A DNA stretch of 64,000 bases from Chloroherpetonaceae bacterium (GCA_028277445.1 JANQGG010000021.1:1-64000); one strand, 5' to 3'; counted from the first letter of the stretch, positions 1 through 8,351 are shown. Translations and numbers: made by a program. Notes: a model not told the origin generated them from the letters alone.

Positions 1-1
1 A

Positions 2-1783
2 GGCTTTTTAAGCGGTTATGATAACAGTATTGGGCGAGCGTGGGATATTGATGAAATCGCCTACGATAAAAACGGCAATTTAACCCGGCTGTTTGCCAAC
101 CAGGTTGTCGATTACACGTACAGCTATGTCGGTTCAACCAACAAAGTAGAGTGGGTGAAACGGGATGGGGTTACACAAACCGATTACAGTCACGATAATA
201 ATGGAGCCGTAATTGAATCCAGTTCAAACCAGGACGAGGGCAATAACTACCTATATGATCTCTTTATAGCCAGGACGCGCAATGTGATATCTCTTGACAA
301 CCGCTTGCAAATAGATTATCAATACAACAGCTCGGATGAACGTGTGCTGAAAAACCATTTCTACGATGCCTCGCTTCAAACCCAAACGCTATACCAGCAT
401 GGCCTCTCGGGTTTTCCGCTGGTGGTTACGGAAAAAAACAACGCCGGCGCCGAAACTGAGCAAACGTTTATTTACGGAGCAACCGGGCTGCTTGCCGTAA
501 AAACCAATCAAGAGCTGACGTATGTGATCAAAGACCATTTAGGCAGCTCCAAAATTCTGGTGGATGCTTCCGGCACAATAAAAGCCAGTTACGATTATAC
601 TCCATTTGGCGAGCATATGAGAGAAACCGGCTCCTGGGATACGCGTTACCAGTTTACGGGGCAGGAAAAGGATGAAGAAACAGGACTCTACAACTACCGC
701 GCCCGCCTGTACGACCCTGTTCTCAAGCGTTTTTTAGACACAGACCCAGCCGGACAAGGCTTTACGCCGTATGCGTACGCCGGCAATAATCCCGTAATAT
801 TTGTTGATCCCGATGGGGAATTTCCCTGGCTTTTTGTTGGCGCTTTAGCATTAGGTGCTGGACTGAATGTGGCTTCAAATTGGGATGCCATTACTCAAAA
901 TGGATTTGATTTTGGTAAGTTTGTTGCCTCGGCAGCTGTTGGCGCAGGTTCTGCAGCATTAAATTTTCTTGGACCCCCGGGTTGGGCGGCTGGAGGGTTT
1001 GTATCGGGTTTTGGAAATACGCTTATTCAGAATGGCAATATTGGCGATGCCATGCTATTTGGCGCAACAGGTTCAGTGACTGGTTTGGCATCAGGTTATG
1101 CAGGACGATTTGTGGATAACCATATCACTTCACCAATAATTGATCAATTGAACATTAATAGCCCGGTTGTAAATGGTGCAATTGGCGGGGCTCTGGGAGG
1201 CGCGTTAACCGAAGGTACAATAGGAGGTTTTTGGTCCCTAGCGCATAATGGTGATTTTGGTGAAGGATTTGAAAAAGGAGCAATAAGAGGCGGTTTATTA
1301 GGCGCTACAACAGGATCTATTTCAGCAGGATTAGCGGCTCATGAAGCTGGTTATCACCCTTTGACGGGTAAGTCCTATCCAAATGTTGTTAGAAAAGAAT
1401 TTACACCTGAGTTAGTACCTATAAAGAATGGTAATGTTGAAGGACAGCTTTCTAACGCTCAACTTGTTCAGAAGGCAGCTACAAAAGCAGAAGCATCGGT
1501 AGGAGGAACTGGGAGGTTTGCAGGAACAGCTAAACACACTTATGCAAGTGATCTTTTAAGAAGATACCAAAGTGTATATGGGGATAGAGGTTTAGAACTT
1601 AATTATTACTTTAATAATAATGCAACACTTGGTTCTGGTAATAGAGGATTCCTAGATGTTTTAGATACTCGCTTTAAAATTATTTATGATTTTAAATTTG
1701 GTAATGCTACTTGGGGTTCCGGGCAGCTTTATAAGTATCAAAGAAATTTTCCAAATCATTCATTACAAATAATAAGACCTTAA
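2..1783 (+). CDS. RHS-repeat protein, C-terminal part with toxin tip (5' end outside window)
   Basis: The reading frame is open from base 2, so the gene begins upstream. The first ~50 codons show YD-type repeats (YDKNGNLT), then comes the RHS core (DHLGSSKILVD, YDYTPFGE, TGQEKDEETGLYNYRARLYDP), ending at FVDPDGE near base 820. RHS cores form a shell that encloses a variable C-terminal toxin. After the core are ~180 residues rich in Gly and hydrophobics, then a ~140-residue A+T-richer tip. The tip has GFLDVLDTRFKIIYDFKFG followed by a GQLYKYQ stretch, an arrangement like PD-(D/E)XK nucleases (D...DxK...Q). The nuclease call is inference from these few residues. The stop codon abuts the start of the next gene, as expected for a toxin-immunity pair. 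Confidence 0.88.
   Translation, partial: GFLSGYDNSIGRAWDIDEIAYDKNGNLTRLFANQVVDYTYSYVGSTNKVEWVKRDGVTQTDYSHDNNGAVIESSSNQDEGNNYLYDLFIARTRNVISLDNRLQIDYQYNSSDERVLKNHFYDASLQTQTLYQHGLSGFPLVVTEKNNAGAETEQTFIYGATGLLAVKTNQELTYVIKDHLGSSKILVDASGTIKASYDYTPFGEHMRETGSWDTRYQFTGQEKDEETGLYNYRARLYDPVLKRFLDTDPAGQGFTPYAYAGNNPVIFVDPDGEFPWLFVGALALGAGLNVASNWDAITQNGFDFGKFVASAAVGAGSAALNFLGPPGWAAGGFVSGFGNTLIQNGNIGDAMLFGATGSVTGLASGYAGRFVDNHITSPIIDQLNINSPVVNGAIGGALGGALTEGTIGGFWSLAHNGDFGEGFEKGAIRGGLLGATTGSISAGLAAHEAGYHPLTGKSYPNVVRKEFTPELVPIKNGNVEGQLSNAQLVQKAATKAEASVGGTGRFAGTAKHTYASDLLRRYQSVYGDRGLELNYYFNNNATLGSGNRGFLDVLDTRFKIIYDFKFGNATWGSGQLYKYQRNFPNHSLQIIRP
361..820 (+). repeat. RHS core direct repeat, copy 1 (in the intact gene)
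   Basis: This ~460-bp segment of the RHS gene is repeated nearly verbatim at 2493-2955. Its 3' end recurs at 4273-4374 and 5896-5973, and part of it at 6624-6721. Shared landmarks are the segments encoding LYQHGLSGFPLVVTEKNNAG, KILVDASGTIKA and FLDTDPAGQGF. Such repeats are the recombination substrate by which RHS genes swap tips. Confidence 0.85.
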
Positions 1784-2485
1784 ATGGCTGAAAAAATCAA
1801 TGATATGAAAAAGAAGGTTACAGAGGATTGGCAAAATGCTTTTCCTCAGTTGGTTAAATATGCTAAAAACAAATATTATAAGATAGTTGGTCCTTTAATA
1901 ATAGGAATAGAATTAATCAAACTTCCAAGAGTTGAAGAATACCGTCCTCATTTTGTCATTTATTCATTATGGGGTAACAAAGTAGGGAAAGATTTAAAAT
2001 CATGTTTATCAGGGCCAATAATGCTAAAAGAGTTCTTTAATACAAAAGGGTTGCAATTTTCAATTCCATATATAAAGCACAGTGCCGAGTTTTCGGAAGT
2101 ATTAAAAGCTGTCAAAAAACAGTTGCCATTTACACTAGATGGAGATGTTTCGTTAAAGCAAGTATTCTTAGCATTAGAGAAGCATTCTCAAACACCACCT
2201 TTGAGTGCTGCACCAAACTCTTATTTACAAGCAATTCTTCAAGAGTATAAACTTGAAATAGCATTGTGTATTGATGCAGAGAAACAGGCTCAAGATGTTC
2301 TAACTCAAATAAAGAAAATAAATTGGGATTTAAATCATTTTGCAATGTTTGACATTGACTATGAAAAATGGCTAAAAAGTATTGATGATAAAGTTAGTAA
2401 TAAAAACGAACTTTTATTGCAATTGGATACAAATAAAAAAGATAATAAATTAAAAAAATTACAACAATCTGAATTAACAGCATAA
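1784..2485 (+). CDS. Candidate immunity protein for the first RHS toxin
   Basis: 233-aa soluble protein whose ATG follows the RHS stop codon with no gap (taa-atg), so translation is probably coupled. No family is recognised. It has no signal peptide or membrane segment; the C-terminal ~80 residues are charged and Lys-rich (DTNKKDNKLKKL). The base composition is markedly A+T-rich like the toxin tip before it, which suggests both were acquired as a unit. Position directly behind a polymorphic toxin tip and before the next displaced RHS core is the main reason to call it an immunity protein; the sequence itself does not show it. Confidence 0.6.
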   Translation: MAEKINDMKKKVTEDWQNAFPQLVKYAKNKYYKIVGPLIIGIELIKLPRVEEYRPHFVIYSLWGNKVGKDLKSCLSGPIMLKEFFNTKGLQFSIPYIKHSAEFSEVLKAVKKQLPFTLDGDVSLKQVFLALEKHSQTPPLSAAPNSYLQAILQEYKLEIALCIDAEKQAQDVLTQIKKINWDLNHFAMFDIDYEKWLKSIDDKVSNKNELLLQLDTNKKDNKLKKLQQSELTA

Positions 2486-2492
2486 CATATTT

Positions 2493-2955
2493 CTACGACA
2501 CCGCGCTTCAAACCCAAACGTTATACCAACATGGCCTCTCGGGTTTTCCGCTGGTTGTTACGGAAAAAAACAACGCCGGTAGCGTAACTGCTGAGCAAAC
2601 GTTTATTTACGGAGCAACAGGTCTTTTAGCGATAAAATCCGGCGCTGAACTAACCTATGTTCTCAAAGACCATTTGGGTAGTTCCAAAATTCTGGTGGAT
2701 GCTTCTGGCACAATAAAAGCCGGTTACGATTACACGCCATTTGGCGAGCATATGAGAGAAACCGGCTCCTGGGATACGCGTTACCAATTTACGGGGCAGG
2801 AAAAAGATGAAGAAACAGGGTTGTACAACTACCGCGCTCGTCTTTACGATCCCTATCTCAAGCGTTTCTTAGACACCGATCCGGCCGGACAGGGCTTCTC
2901 GCCTTATGCCTACGCAGGTAATAATCCGGTATATTATGTTGATCCGGATGGGGAA
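2493..2955 (+). repeat. RHS core direct repeat, copy 2 (start of orphan tip 2)
   Basis: Matches copy 1 (361-820) over its full length with scattered synonymous changes and one codon-length insertion (NAGSVTAEQ instead of NAGAETEQ). Homology begins within about 10 bases of the stop codon of the preceding immunity gene, marking the recombination edge. The frame is open through to the toxin end at 3858. Confidence 0.85.
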
Positions 2956-3858
2956 ATTTTTGTACCTATGTTAATAGGTGCTGGTATTGGTGTTCTGACA
3001 AATGGTGCCATTAATTCAATCGAAGGCAGAGGATTTTTTGAAGGTGCTATCAGATCAGCTGTGATGGGTGGTATTGGTGGTGCTATGTCTTTTGGAATTG
3101 GTGAAATGACAAGCCAAATTACCAATACTGTAGGACGGTTGGCATCACAGACTTTGTTACATGGTTACCTTGGTGGGTATATGACTATGGCATCTGGTGG
3201 AGAATTTGCGTCAGGGTTTTTTTCAGGTGGGTTGGGAACTTTGGCGGCTTCTGGTTCAGGAGCGTTGTTAAAAAATTCACATTGGGGATTAAGGTTTGCT
3301 GGAATGACGGCAACCAGTGGCGTTGTGGGGGGATTAGGTTCGGAAATGTTTGGTGGGCAATTCTGGGATGGGTTCAGGAATGGGGCGATTAGTGGTGGTT
3401 TGAATGATGCAATTCACTTAATGACTTGGGAAGAATGGGTAGAGTTTAAAAAATTCTTCACAGATATATTTGATTTCTTTTTGAGCGAACCTGATTACGG
3501 AACTACTGTTGTTGATGGTGTAGAATATCAAATTAAAGGTGGTGTTGCCCCAAGCCCTGGAATTGGTAAATTAGGTGGAACTGCTAAAACAATTGGTATA
3601 CTTAGAGATGCAGCAAAATATAAAGGCAATTTTTCTTTAGGAAAAGTGACATATGAAGAAGCAATGCAAATAGGGAAAGCATGGGTTGGAAAAGAGTTTA
3701 GTATTAACAAAAAAGGGATATATATGAGCAAGAATGGATTACGGCAATTTAGACCACCTTCTTATAAACCTAAGCTTAAATTATATCAAGCAAATTTGGA
3801 ATGGAGACTTAAAAATTTAAAACAATGGCAAGGTAATGGTCACTTAACAATTAAATAG
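2674..3858 (+). CDS. Displaced (orphan) RHS tip 2 with a different C-terminal toxin
   Basis: RHS core homology starts at about 2493 but without a start codon or ribosome site; the first ATG in frame is 2674. Probably it is a silent donor cassette rather than an expressed full protein. After PDGE comes a Gly-rich hydrophobic linker (LIGAGIGVLTNGAINSIE) closely related to that of orphan tip 3. The tip (about residues 270-394) contains GKVTYEEAMQIGKAWVGKEF, GLRQFRPPSYKPK, QANLEWR and GNGHL. I recall this pattern (KAWVG, GLRxxRPPSxKP, QANxExR, NGHLxI) from C-terminal toxin modules of RHS and CdiA-type proteins, but cannot assign an activity. The partner 7 bases downstream is Imm8-like. Confidence 0.75.
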   Translation: MGSSKILVDASGTIKAGYDYTPFGEHMRETGSWDTRYQFTGQEKDEETGLYNYRARLYDPYLKRFLDTDPAGQGFSPYAYAGNNPVYYVDPDGEIFVPMLIGAGIGVLTNGAINSIEGRGFFEGAIRSAVMGGIGGAMSFGIGEMTSQITNTVGRLASQTLLHGYLGGYMTMASGGEFASGFFSGGLGTLAASGSGALLKNSHWGLRFAGMTATSGVVGGLGSEMFGGQFWDGFRNGAISGGLNDAIHLMTWEEWVEFKKFFTDIFDFFLSEPDYGTTVVDGVEYQIKGGVAPSPGIGKLGGTAKTIGILRDAAKYKGNFSLGKVTYEEAMQIGKAWVGKEFSINKKGIYMSKNGLRQFRPPSYKPKLKLYQANLEWRLKNLKQWQGNGHLTIK

Positions 3859-3865
3859 ACTATTT

Positions 3866-4228
3866 ATGAAAGCTGAATTAAAAGGATTACATAGTCCCGA
3901 TATTGATAATTTAGAAAATTATAAACCTTTAGATGACAATAATTTTGGTTTTCTACTTCAAGTTTTAGTTGGAATCAAAGGAGAAAATAGTGAAGAAAGT
4001 TTTGATGCAATTGTATGTACGCCTAAATGGATTGAATTAAATTATAATAAAAATGATGTTATATTAGGTGAGAATTTTATTATAATGTTTCAGTATAATT
4101 ATAAAAAATTATTTAATATAATATCAGATTTAATTAATAATATTGAAGAAGAAAATTGGGACAGGATTGCTAATAAGTTAGATCGAATCGGAAAATGGGA
4201 ATTCAGAGAATATTATGAGCCAAAATAA
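3866..4228 (+). CDS. Imm8-family immunity protein
   Basis: 120 aa, starting 7 bases after the orphan-tip stop. Its layout matches the Imm8 immunity family as I know it: LHSPDIDNLENYKP at the N-terminus, an NFGFLLQVLVGIKGE block, SFDAIVCTPKWI in the middle, and a C-terminal DRIGKWEFREYYEP. Imm8 proteins protect the producer against a cognate polymorphic toxin, here presumably the tip encoded just upstream. The gene is very A+T-rich. It could retain a protective function even when the upstream toxin is silent. Confidence 0.82.
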   Translation: MKAELKGLHSPDIDNLENYKPLDDNNFGFLLQVLVGIKGENSEESFDAIVCTPKWIELNYNKNDVILGENFIIMFQYNYKKLFNIISDLINNIEEENWDRIANKLDRIGKWEFREYYEPK

Positions 4229-4272
4229 TAATCCTAATCGTTCATAAATCATAAAACCAAGGATCATACCCA

Positions 4273-4374
4273 TTCCTCAAGCGTTTCTTAGACATCGACC
4301 CTGCCGGACAGGGCTTTACGCCATACGCCTACGCAGGCAACAATCCCGTGGTATTTATTGATCCCGATGGGGAA
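4273..4374 (+). repeat. RHS core direct repeat, copy 3 (start of orphan tip 3)
   Basis: Only the last ~100 bases of the core are retained, encoding LKRFLDIDPAGQGF through FIDPDGE. An in-frame stop (taa, 4252-4254) precedes it and no start codon lies upstream. It differs from copies 1 and 2 at several third positions and by T to I in DTDP. Confidence 0.85.
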
Positions 4375-5316
4375 TTTTTTGTACCATTTCTTATAGGCGC
4401 TGGAATTGGCGTGTTATCTAATGGTGTGATCAATTCGCTTGAAGACAGGCCTTTCTTTAGCGGTGCTTTTAAATCTGCTATAATTGGAGGCGTTGGTGGC
4501 GCATTTTCATTTGGGATTGGAGAAATTGCTGAAACTATGTCTGGATTTGGGAAACTAGCTTTTCAAGCTGGCACACATGGTCATTTGGGAGGAATGATGT
4601 CTGGGTTCAGCGGAGGAGATTATGGTTCTGGATTTTTATCAGGTGCTTTTGGTACTTTAGTTGGACATGGTGTGAGTGATGGTTTATTAAAAGATGCTGA
4701 TGTTGGTTATAGGGTGCTTGGTGGTGTTGCCGCAGGTACAATTTCAGGTGGTTTTGGTTCCTGGGTCGCAGGCGGTGATTTTGTTATGGGTATGAGGAAC
4801 GGTGCAATTAGTTCTGTTTTGAACAATGGAGCCCATCTTATGAAAAATATATGGGATGATGGTATGGGTGGGGAACCAATTGAACAACAAAATCAGGCCA
4901 GTGAAGAGTTCGTTAGAAAAGTATTGTTTTATATGGCAGGTGTAAATAATGCTTCAGGTACATTTAGCGGACTTCTTGAAAGTTATTATTTGTCAAAATT
5001 GGATAATCAAAAATTCCCTCTTAATAAAGCTTATCAAATTGAAGGGATAACTAAAGGTAAATTAAGTTTTTTAAAAACAGTTGGCAAATATAGTTTCCGA
5101 GGAGCTGTGTTTATAACAGGTATTCAAGCAGCTCGAGGCGATATTAGTTGGGGGAAAGCAGGTTTAGATATATCTATGGGCGCAGCGATGTATAAAGGGA
5201 ATTGGCAATTAAAAACCATCGGCGCCGGTTATTTTCTTATGGATGCTTATGGTTGGGATAATGCTTATAGGGATTATAAAACGTATTTTCCCCGTTATCC
5301 TATTGGAACTTTCTGA
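4348..5316 (+). CDS. Displaced (orphan) RHS tip 3 with a possibly membrane-active toxin end
   Basis: The open frame runs from 4255, with RHS homology from 4273; the first possible start codon is a GTG at 4348 without a convincing ribosome site, so this is likely a silent cassette. The linker (LIGAGIGVLSNGVINSLE, GGVGGAFSFGIGE) is homologous to that of tip 2. The last ~150 residues differ and contain hydrophobic Gly/Ala-rich stretches (FRGAVFITGIQAARG, GAGYFLMDAYGW) that could insert in a membrane. The next gene encodes a small multi-span membrane protein, which is what a membrane-acting toxin would need as antidote. Toxin activity is inferred from position only. Confidence 0.65.
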   Translation: MVFIDPDGEFFVPFLIGAGIGVLSNGVINSLEDRPFFSGAFKSAIIGGVGGAFSFGIGEIAETMSGFGKLAFQAGTHGHLGGMMSGFSGGDYGSGFLSGAFGTLVGHGVSDGLLKDADVGYRVLGGVAAGTISGGFGSWVAGGDFVMGMRNGAISSVLNNGAHLMKNIWDDGMGGEPIEQQNQASEEFVRKVLFYMAGVNNASGTFSGLLESYYLSKLDNQKFPLNKAYQIEGITKGKLSFLKTVGKYSFRGAVFITGIQAARGDISWGKAGLDISMGAAMYKGNWQLKTIGAGYFLMDAYGWDNAYRDYKTYFPRYPIGTF

Positions 5317-5372
5317 ATTAGACTTTATTATGATAACCATCAATTAATATGAATCATATAGACAATAATTAA

Positions 5373-5789
5373 ATGCTTACATTTTATAAATATCTTTTTT
5401 ATAGACTTTGTACATCGAATTTATATGAATACTTGAAAAAATATTTTGAGATTTCATCGCCAATTTCAACTTCTGTATTTATTATTACGGTTCTTATGTG
5501 TTTAAATACATTATTTGTGTTTTATATAATTGAATATTTTAATATATTGTCGATAAATAGTGCGGAAATTAATACAATATATGCTTTGTTATATTGTTTT
5601 TTTTTAAATTTGGTGAATCATTTGTTGTTTGTTCATAGGAAAAAATATAAATATATTTTGAATGTATATTCAAAAGAACCATTAGATCTAAAAAGAAAAA
5701 GAGGTGTGGTTGTTATAATATACATACTATTTTCAATTATTTCGCCAATAATAATGTCAGAATTAATAAGAAGTAATGATGGCCTGTAA
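5373..5789 (+). CDS. Small membrane protein, candidate immunity protein for tip 3
   Basis: 138 aa, ATG at 5373, 56 bases after the orphan-tip stop. Three hydrophobic segments are visible at about residues 33-55 (FIITVLMCLNTLFVFYII), 68-88 (ALLYCFFLNLVNHLLFV) and 112-130 (VVIIYILFSIISPIIM), with Lys/Arg-rich loops between. The gene is very A+T-rich. No family is recognised. The immunity role is inferred from its place after a toxin tip and from the fit between a membrane antidote and a hydrophobic toxin end. Confidence 0.55.
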   Translation: MLTFYKYLFYRLCTSNLYEYLKKYFEISSPISTSVFIITVLMCLNTLFVFYIIEYFNILSINSAEINTIYALLYCFFLNLVNHLLFVHRKKYKYILNVYSKEPLDLKRKRGVVVIIYILFSIISPIIMSELIRSNDGL

Positions 5790-5895
5790 TACTAAACGAA
5801 TTACAATAATATATTTGAAAGAGATTAAAGTATATGTAAAATCAAAGCTTCATAATTCTAATCCATTAATCAAGAAAATCATGGTTTAGGCTATT

Positions 5896-5973
5896 CACGC
5901 CCGCCTTTATGATCCCTATCTCAAACGCTTTTTAGACACCGATCCGGCCGGGCAAGGCTTTACAAATAAATAA
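5896..5973 (+). pseudogene. RHS core remnant (copy 4)
   Basis: Encodes ARLYDPYLKRFLDTDPAGQG followed by FTNK and a stop, so only ~25 codons of the RHS core survive and no toxin end remains. It is the fourth and shortest readable copy of the core 3' end. The adjacent A+T-rich stretch 5790-5895 holds nothing recognisable. Confidence 0.75.
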
Positions 5974-5986
5974 TTGAGTGGGTAGA

Positions 5987-6316
5987 TCATTCAGGTATAA
6001 ACTTTAAGAGATCAGAAATTCTTTCATCAGAAATCGACTCTTTTTCAGATTTGTCGTAAATAGAAAGCAAATAAACCGTCGTTTTGGATACATGTACATG
6101 CGTTATAACCCTTGAGCCGCCTGATTTCCCTTTACCTTTTGAAGTAATAGCCATGCGGATTTTGTAGCACTTATTACCGAGTTGTGTTCCCTGTGTGGGA
6201 TTTTTATAAAGACTGTCCACAAGTTTAATAATATCAGTCTTTAAGGAAGGATACTTTTTAGCAAGTTTTTTTAATTCCTTTTTGAAGTATGGAGTGGCTA
6301 AAACACTATAATTCAT
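5987..6316 (-). CDS. RelE/ParE-like toxin of a type II toxin-antitoxin pair
   Basis: 109 aa. The N-terminus (VLATPYFKKELKKLAKKYPS) has the shape of RelE-superfamily mRNA interferases or ParE-like gyrase poisons: a short strand, then a Lys-rich helix pair, then strands with CYKIRMA and SRVITHVHV, ending with KSEKESISDERISDLL. The start codon overlaps the upstream antitoxin gene by 11 bases, a typical coupled arrangement. The members of this superfamily that cut mRNA and those that poison gyrase cannot be told apart here. It sits on the opposite strand inside the RHS array, between two RHS scraps, so it is probably an insertion. Confidence 0.8.
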   Translation of the reverse strand: MNYSVLATPYFKKELKKLAKKYPSLKTDIIKLVDSLYKNPTQGTQLGNKCYKIRMAITSKGKGKSGGSRVITHVHVSKTTVYLLSIYDKSEKESISDERISDLLKFIPE

Positions 6317-6512
6317 CTAACAATTCTTGAATTGGAATTGCATTTAATTTCCCTTCCTTGATGAGTTTCATTTCATCAACAGCTTGTTTTATACCTAATA
6401 AAACTTCAGCTTTTTCATCTGTTAGGGGTTTGGTCTTGACATATGGTAAGCTGTTTAAGACTTCCAAGAGGTGAATGGCTTTTTCGTCGTTAATATCAAG
6501 TAATACTTTCAT
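6306..6512 (-). CDS. Antitoxin partner of the RelE-like toxin
   Basis: 68 aa acidic protein (MKVLLDINDEKAIHLLEVL at the start, PIQELLDEL at the end) encoded just upstream of, and overlapping, the toxin gene. The size and order fit a type II antitoxin whose C-terminus wraps the toxin. No obvious ribbon-helix-helix motif can be pinned down by eye. An AGGAA ribosome site precedes the ATG. Antitoxins of this kind usually also repress their own promoter, which would lie in 6513-6590. Confidence 0.72.
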   Translation of the reverse strand: MKVLLDINDEKAIHLLEVLNSLPYVKTKPLTDEKAEVLLGIKQAVDEMKLIKEGKLNAIPIQELLDEL

Positions 6513-6623
6513 GTGATTCCTAAATTAAATTATATGATAAAGATTATACGACAAATTCATTGTTGATACAACAGCGGCGAACAGGAACAAGAAATAACGC
6601 TGAATGTTGTTGAATACAGCAAA

Positions 6624-6721
6624 CTAACTTATGTTCTCAAAGACCACCGCGGCGCAGCTCCAAAATTCTGGTGGATGCTTCCGGCACAATAAAAGCCGGC
6701 TACGATTATACTCCATTTGGC
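6624..6721 (+). pseudogene. Frameshifted RHS core remnant (copy 5)
   Basis: Begins like copy 2 (ctaacttatgttctcaaag) but the segment for DHLGSSK is altered by a net one-base loss, so the frame breaks; the following bases again match the code for ILVDASGTIKAGYDYTPFG. It ends abruptly at a TAG. The rest of the gene-free stretch 6513-6825 holds the likely antitoxin promoter region and A+T-rich DNA without other recognisable content. Confidence 0.75.
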
Positions 6722-6825
6722 TATGAATAGAATTAATCAGTAGCTTAAAAGTCACACACAAAAGGGCTAATTTTAAATAACCCTATATAGTTTATGGCTT
6801 TGAGAAAGCATTTGTAATAACTGGT

Positions 6826-8304
6826 TTATAAGGTTTCTTTCCAGCCAATGGCTTTTTTATACCCTTCAAGATAGTCAAGGGCGCTATCTTCCCAGCTAAA
6901 GTGGCGAAGCATGGCTTCTTTTTGCATATGGTCGTAATGATGCCTGCGGTCGAAGTACGTGCTGATAGCCCAGCCGACCGAGTAATAAATGGCAGCCGGA
7001 GTGGGATCCCAAAACTTAAAACCGGTACCTTCGCCCGTCATTTCGTTGTATTGCTCTACGGTGTCCGAGAGTCCGCCTGTTGCCCGCACGATCGGAAGTG
7101 TGCCGTATTTTAACGAGTACATTTGGTTTAAGCCGCAAGGCTCGTATATGGAAGGCATTAAAAAGAAGTTGCTGCCGGCTTCAACCCAGTGAGCCAGTTC
7201 ATCATTATAACCGATATATGTCCCGATTCTTCCGTGGTAGCGTGCAGGGAGGTTCCAATAAAACGATTCCAGGTATTTTTCACCCGAACCAATAATCACA
7301 AATTGGACGATCATATTATTAACAATGCCTTCAATGGTTTCGGCAAGAATATCCAACCCTTTTTGATGGGCGAACCGGCTGATTACCCCTACAACAGGCA
7401 CATCAGGATTGATATCCAGCAAAAAGCGATCCTGGAGCTCTTGTTTGCATATTTTTTTGCCGTCCATTTTCTTGGCACTGTACTTTGCCGGGATAAGATC
7501 ATCGATTTCAGGGTTCCAATGGTCATAGTCAATTCCATTCAAAATGCCCATGTAATGGCTTTCTTTGTTGTTGAGGTATGGCGCAAGTCCCCATGCATGC
7601 TCCGGCGTTCGGGTTTCATTGGCATAGGTCGGGCTTACGGTATTGACCATATCTGCAAAGAAAATACCGCCCTTCAGGAAATTGATCCCGCCATGATCTT
7701 CGAACGTATCCGAAGTGAAATTTGCCCAACCCAGGCCAAAATAATCAAAATTATCAATGCCATATTGACCTTGGTACCCGATGTTATGAATGGTAAGCAC
7801 GCTGGCAGCTTTCCCTAAAACGGGATCATCCCAGTGCCAGATTTTCAGGTAAGCTGGAACCAATGCAGTTTGCCAATCATGCGCATGAACGATATCGGCA
7901 TCAAACCGGATGTCTTTGCACAATTGCAAAGCAGCTCGTGAAAAGAAGGCATAACGAAGCGGATTGTCGGCAAAATCTTTGTGATCGCGATCGTGATAAA
8001 TGCCGTCGCGATCAAAATATTTGTTGAATTCAATAAAATAAACCGGTACATCGGTGTGCGTGGCCTGATGAACCCCGCACCACTCAATGCAATTGCCCAT
8101 CCAAACGCCCATTTGAGGCATAAAGGGATGGATATTATGTTTTACCGTATCTATAGAGGAATATTTTGGAACAATAACGATGACTTCATGCCCGAGTTTT
8201 TTTAACGCTTTGGGCAGTGCGCCTACAACATCAGCCAAGCCTCCTGTTTTTACATAAGGAAAGCATTCCGATGCAATCATCGCAATTTTTAATTTTTTTG
8301 ACAT
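6826..8304 (-). CDS. glgA: Glycogen synthase (ADP-glucose type, GT5)
   Basis: 492 aa from the ATG at 8304; a GTG two codons upstream (8310) is a weaker choice. The protein adds glucose from ADP-glucose to the non-reducing end of alpha-1,4-glucan in the cytoplasm. The KTGGLADV motif near residue 19 binds the nucleotide-sugar phosphates, HAHDWQTAL and TIHNIGYQG are typical of family GT5, and the C-terminal EPCGLNQMYSLKYG and RATGGLSDTV blocks form the catalytic cleft. The length matches bacterial GlgA. It is monocistronic here and divergent from the next gene, with a ~320-bp intergenic region that should hold both promoters. Confidence 0.95.
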   Translation of the reverse strand: MSKKLKIAMIASECFPYVKTGGLADVVGALPKALKKLGHEVIVIVPKYSSIDTVKHNIHPFMPQMGVWMGNCIEWCGVHQATHTDVPVYFIEFNKYFDRDGIYHDRDHKDFADNPLRYAFFSRAALQLCKDIRFDADIVHAHDWQTALVPAYLKIWHWDDPVLGKAASVLTIHNIGYQGQYGIDNFDYFGLGWANFTSDTFEDHGGINFLKGGIFFADMVNTVSPTYANETRTPEHAWGLAPYLNNKESHYMGILNGIDYDHWNPEIDDLIPAKYSAKKMDGKKICKQELQDRFLLDINPDVPVVGVISRFAHQKGLDILAETIEGIVNNMIVQFVIIGSGEKYLESFYWNLPARYHGRIGTYIGYNDELAHWVEAGSNFFLMPSIYEPCGLNQMYSLKYGTLPIVRATGGLSDTVEQYNEMTGEGTGFKFWDPTPAAIYYSVGWAISTYFDRRHHYDHMQKEAMLRHFSWEDSALDYLEGYKKAIGWKETL

Positions 8305-8351
8305 AAGCACTAATTAGGTTTTTGATATTAACTGTCAAAGTCATTTGAAAG

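Noticed and set aside
7189-7818. Long plus-strand frame opposite glgA
   Set aside because: Lies entirely antisense to an unambiguous glycogen synthase; codon pattern is that of a shadow.
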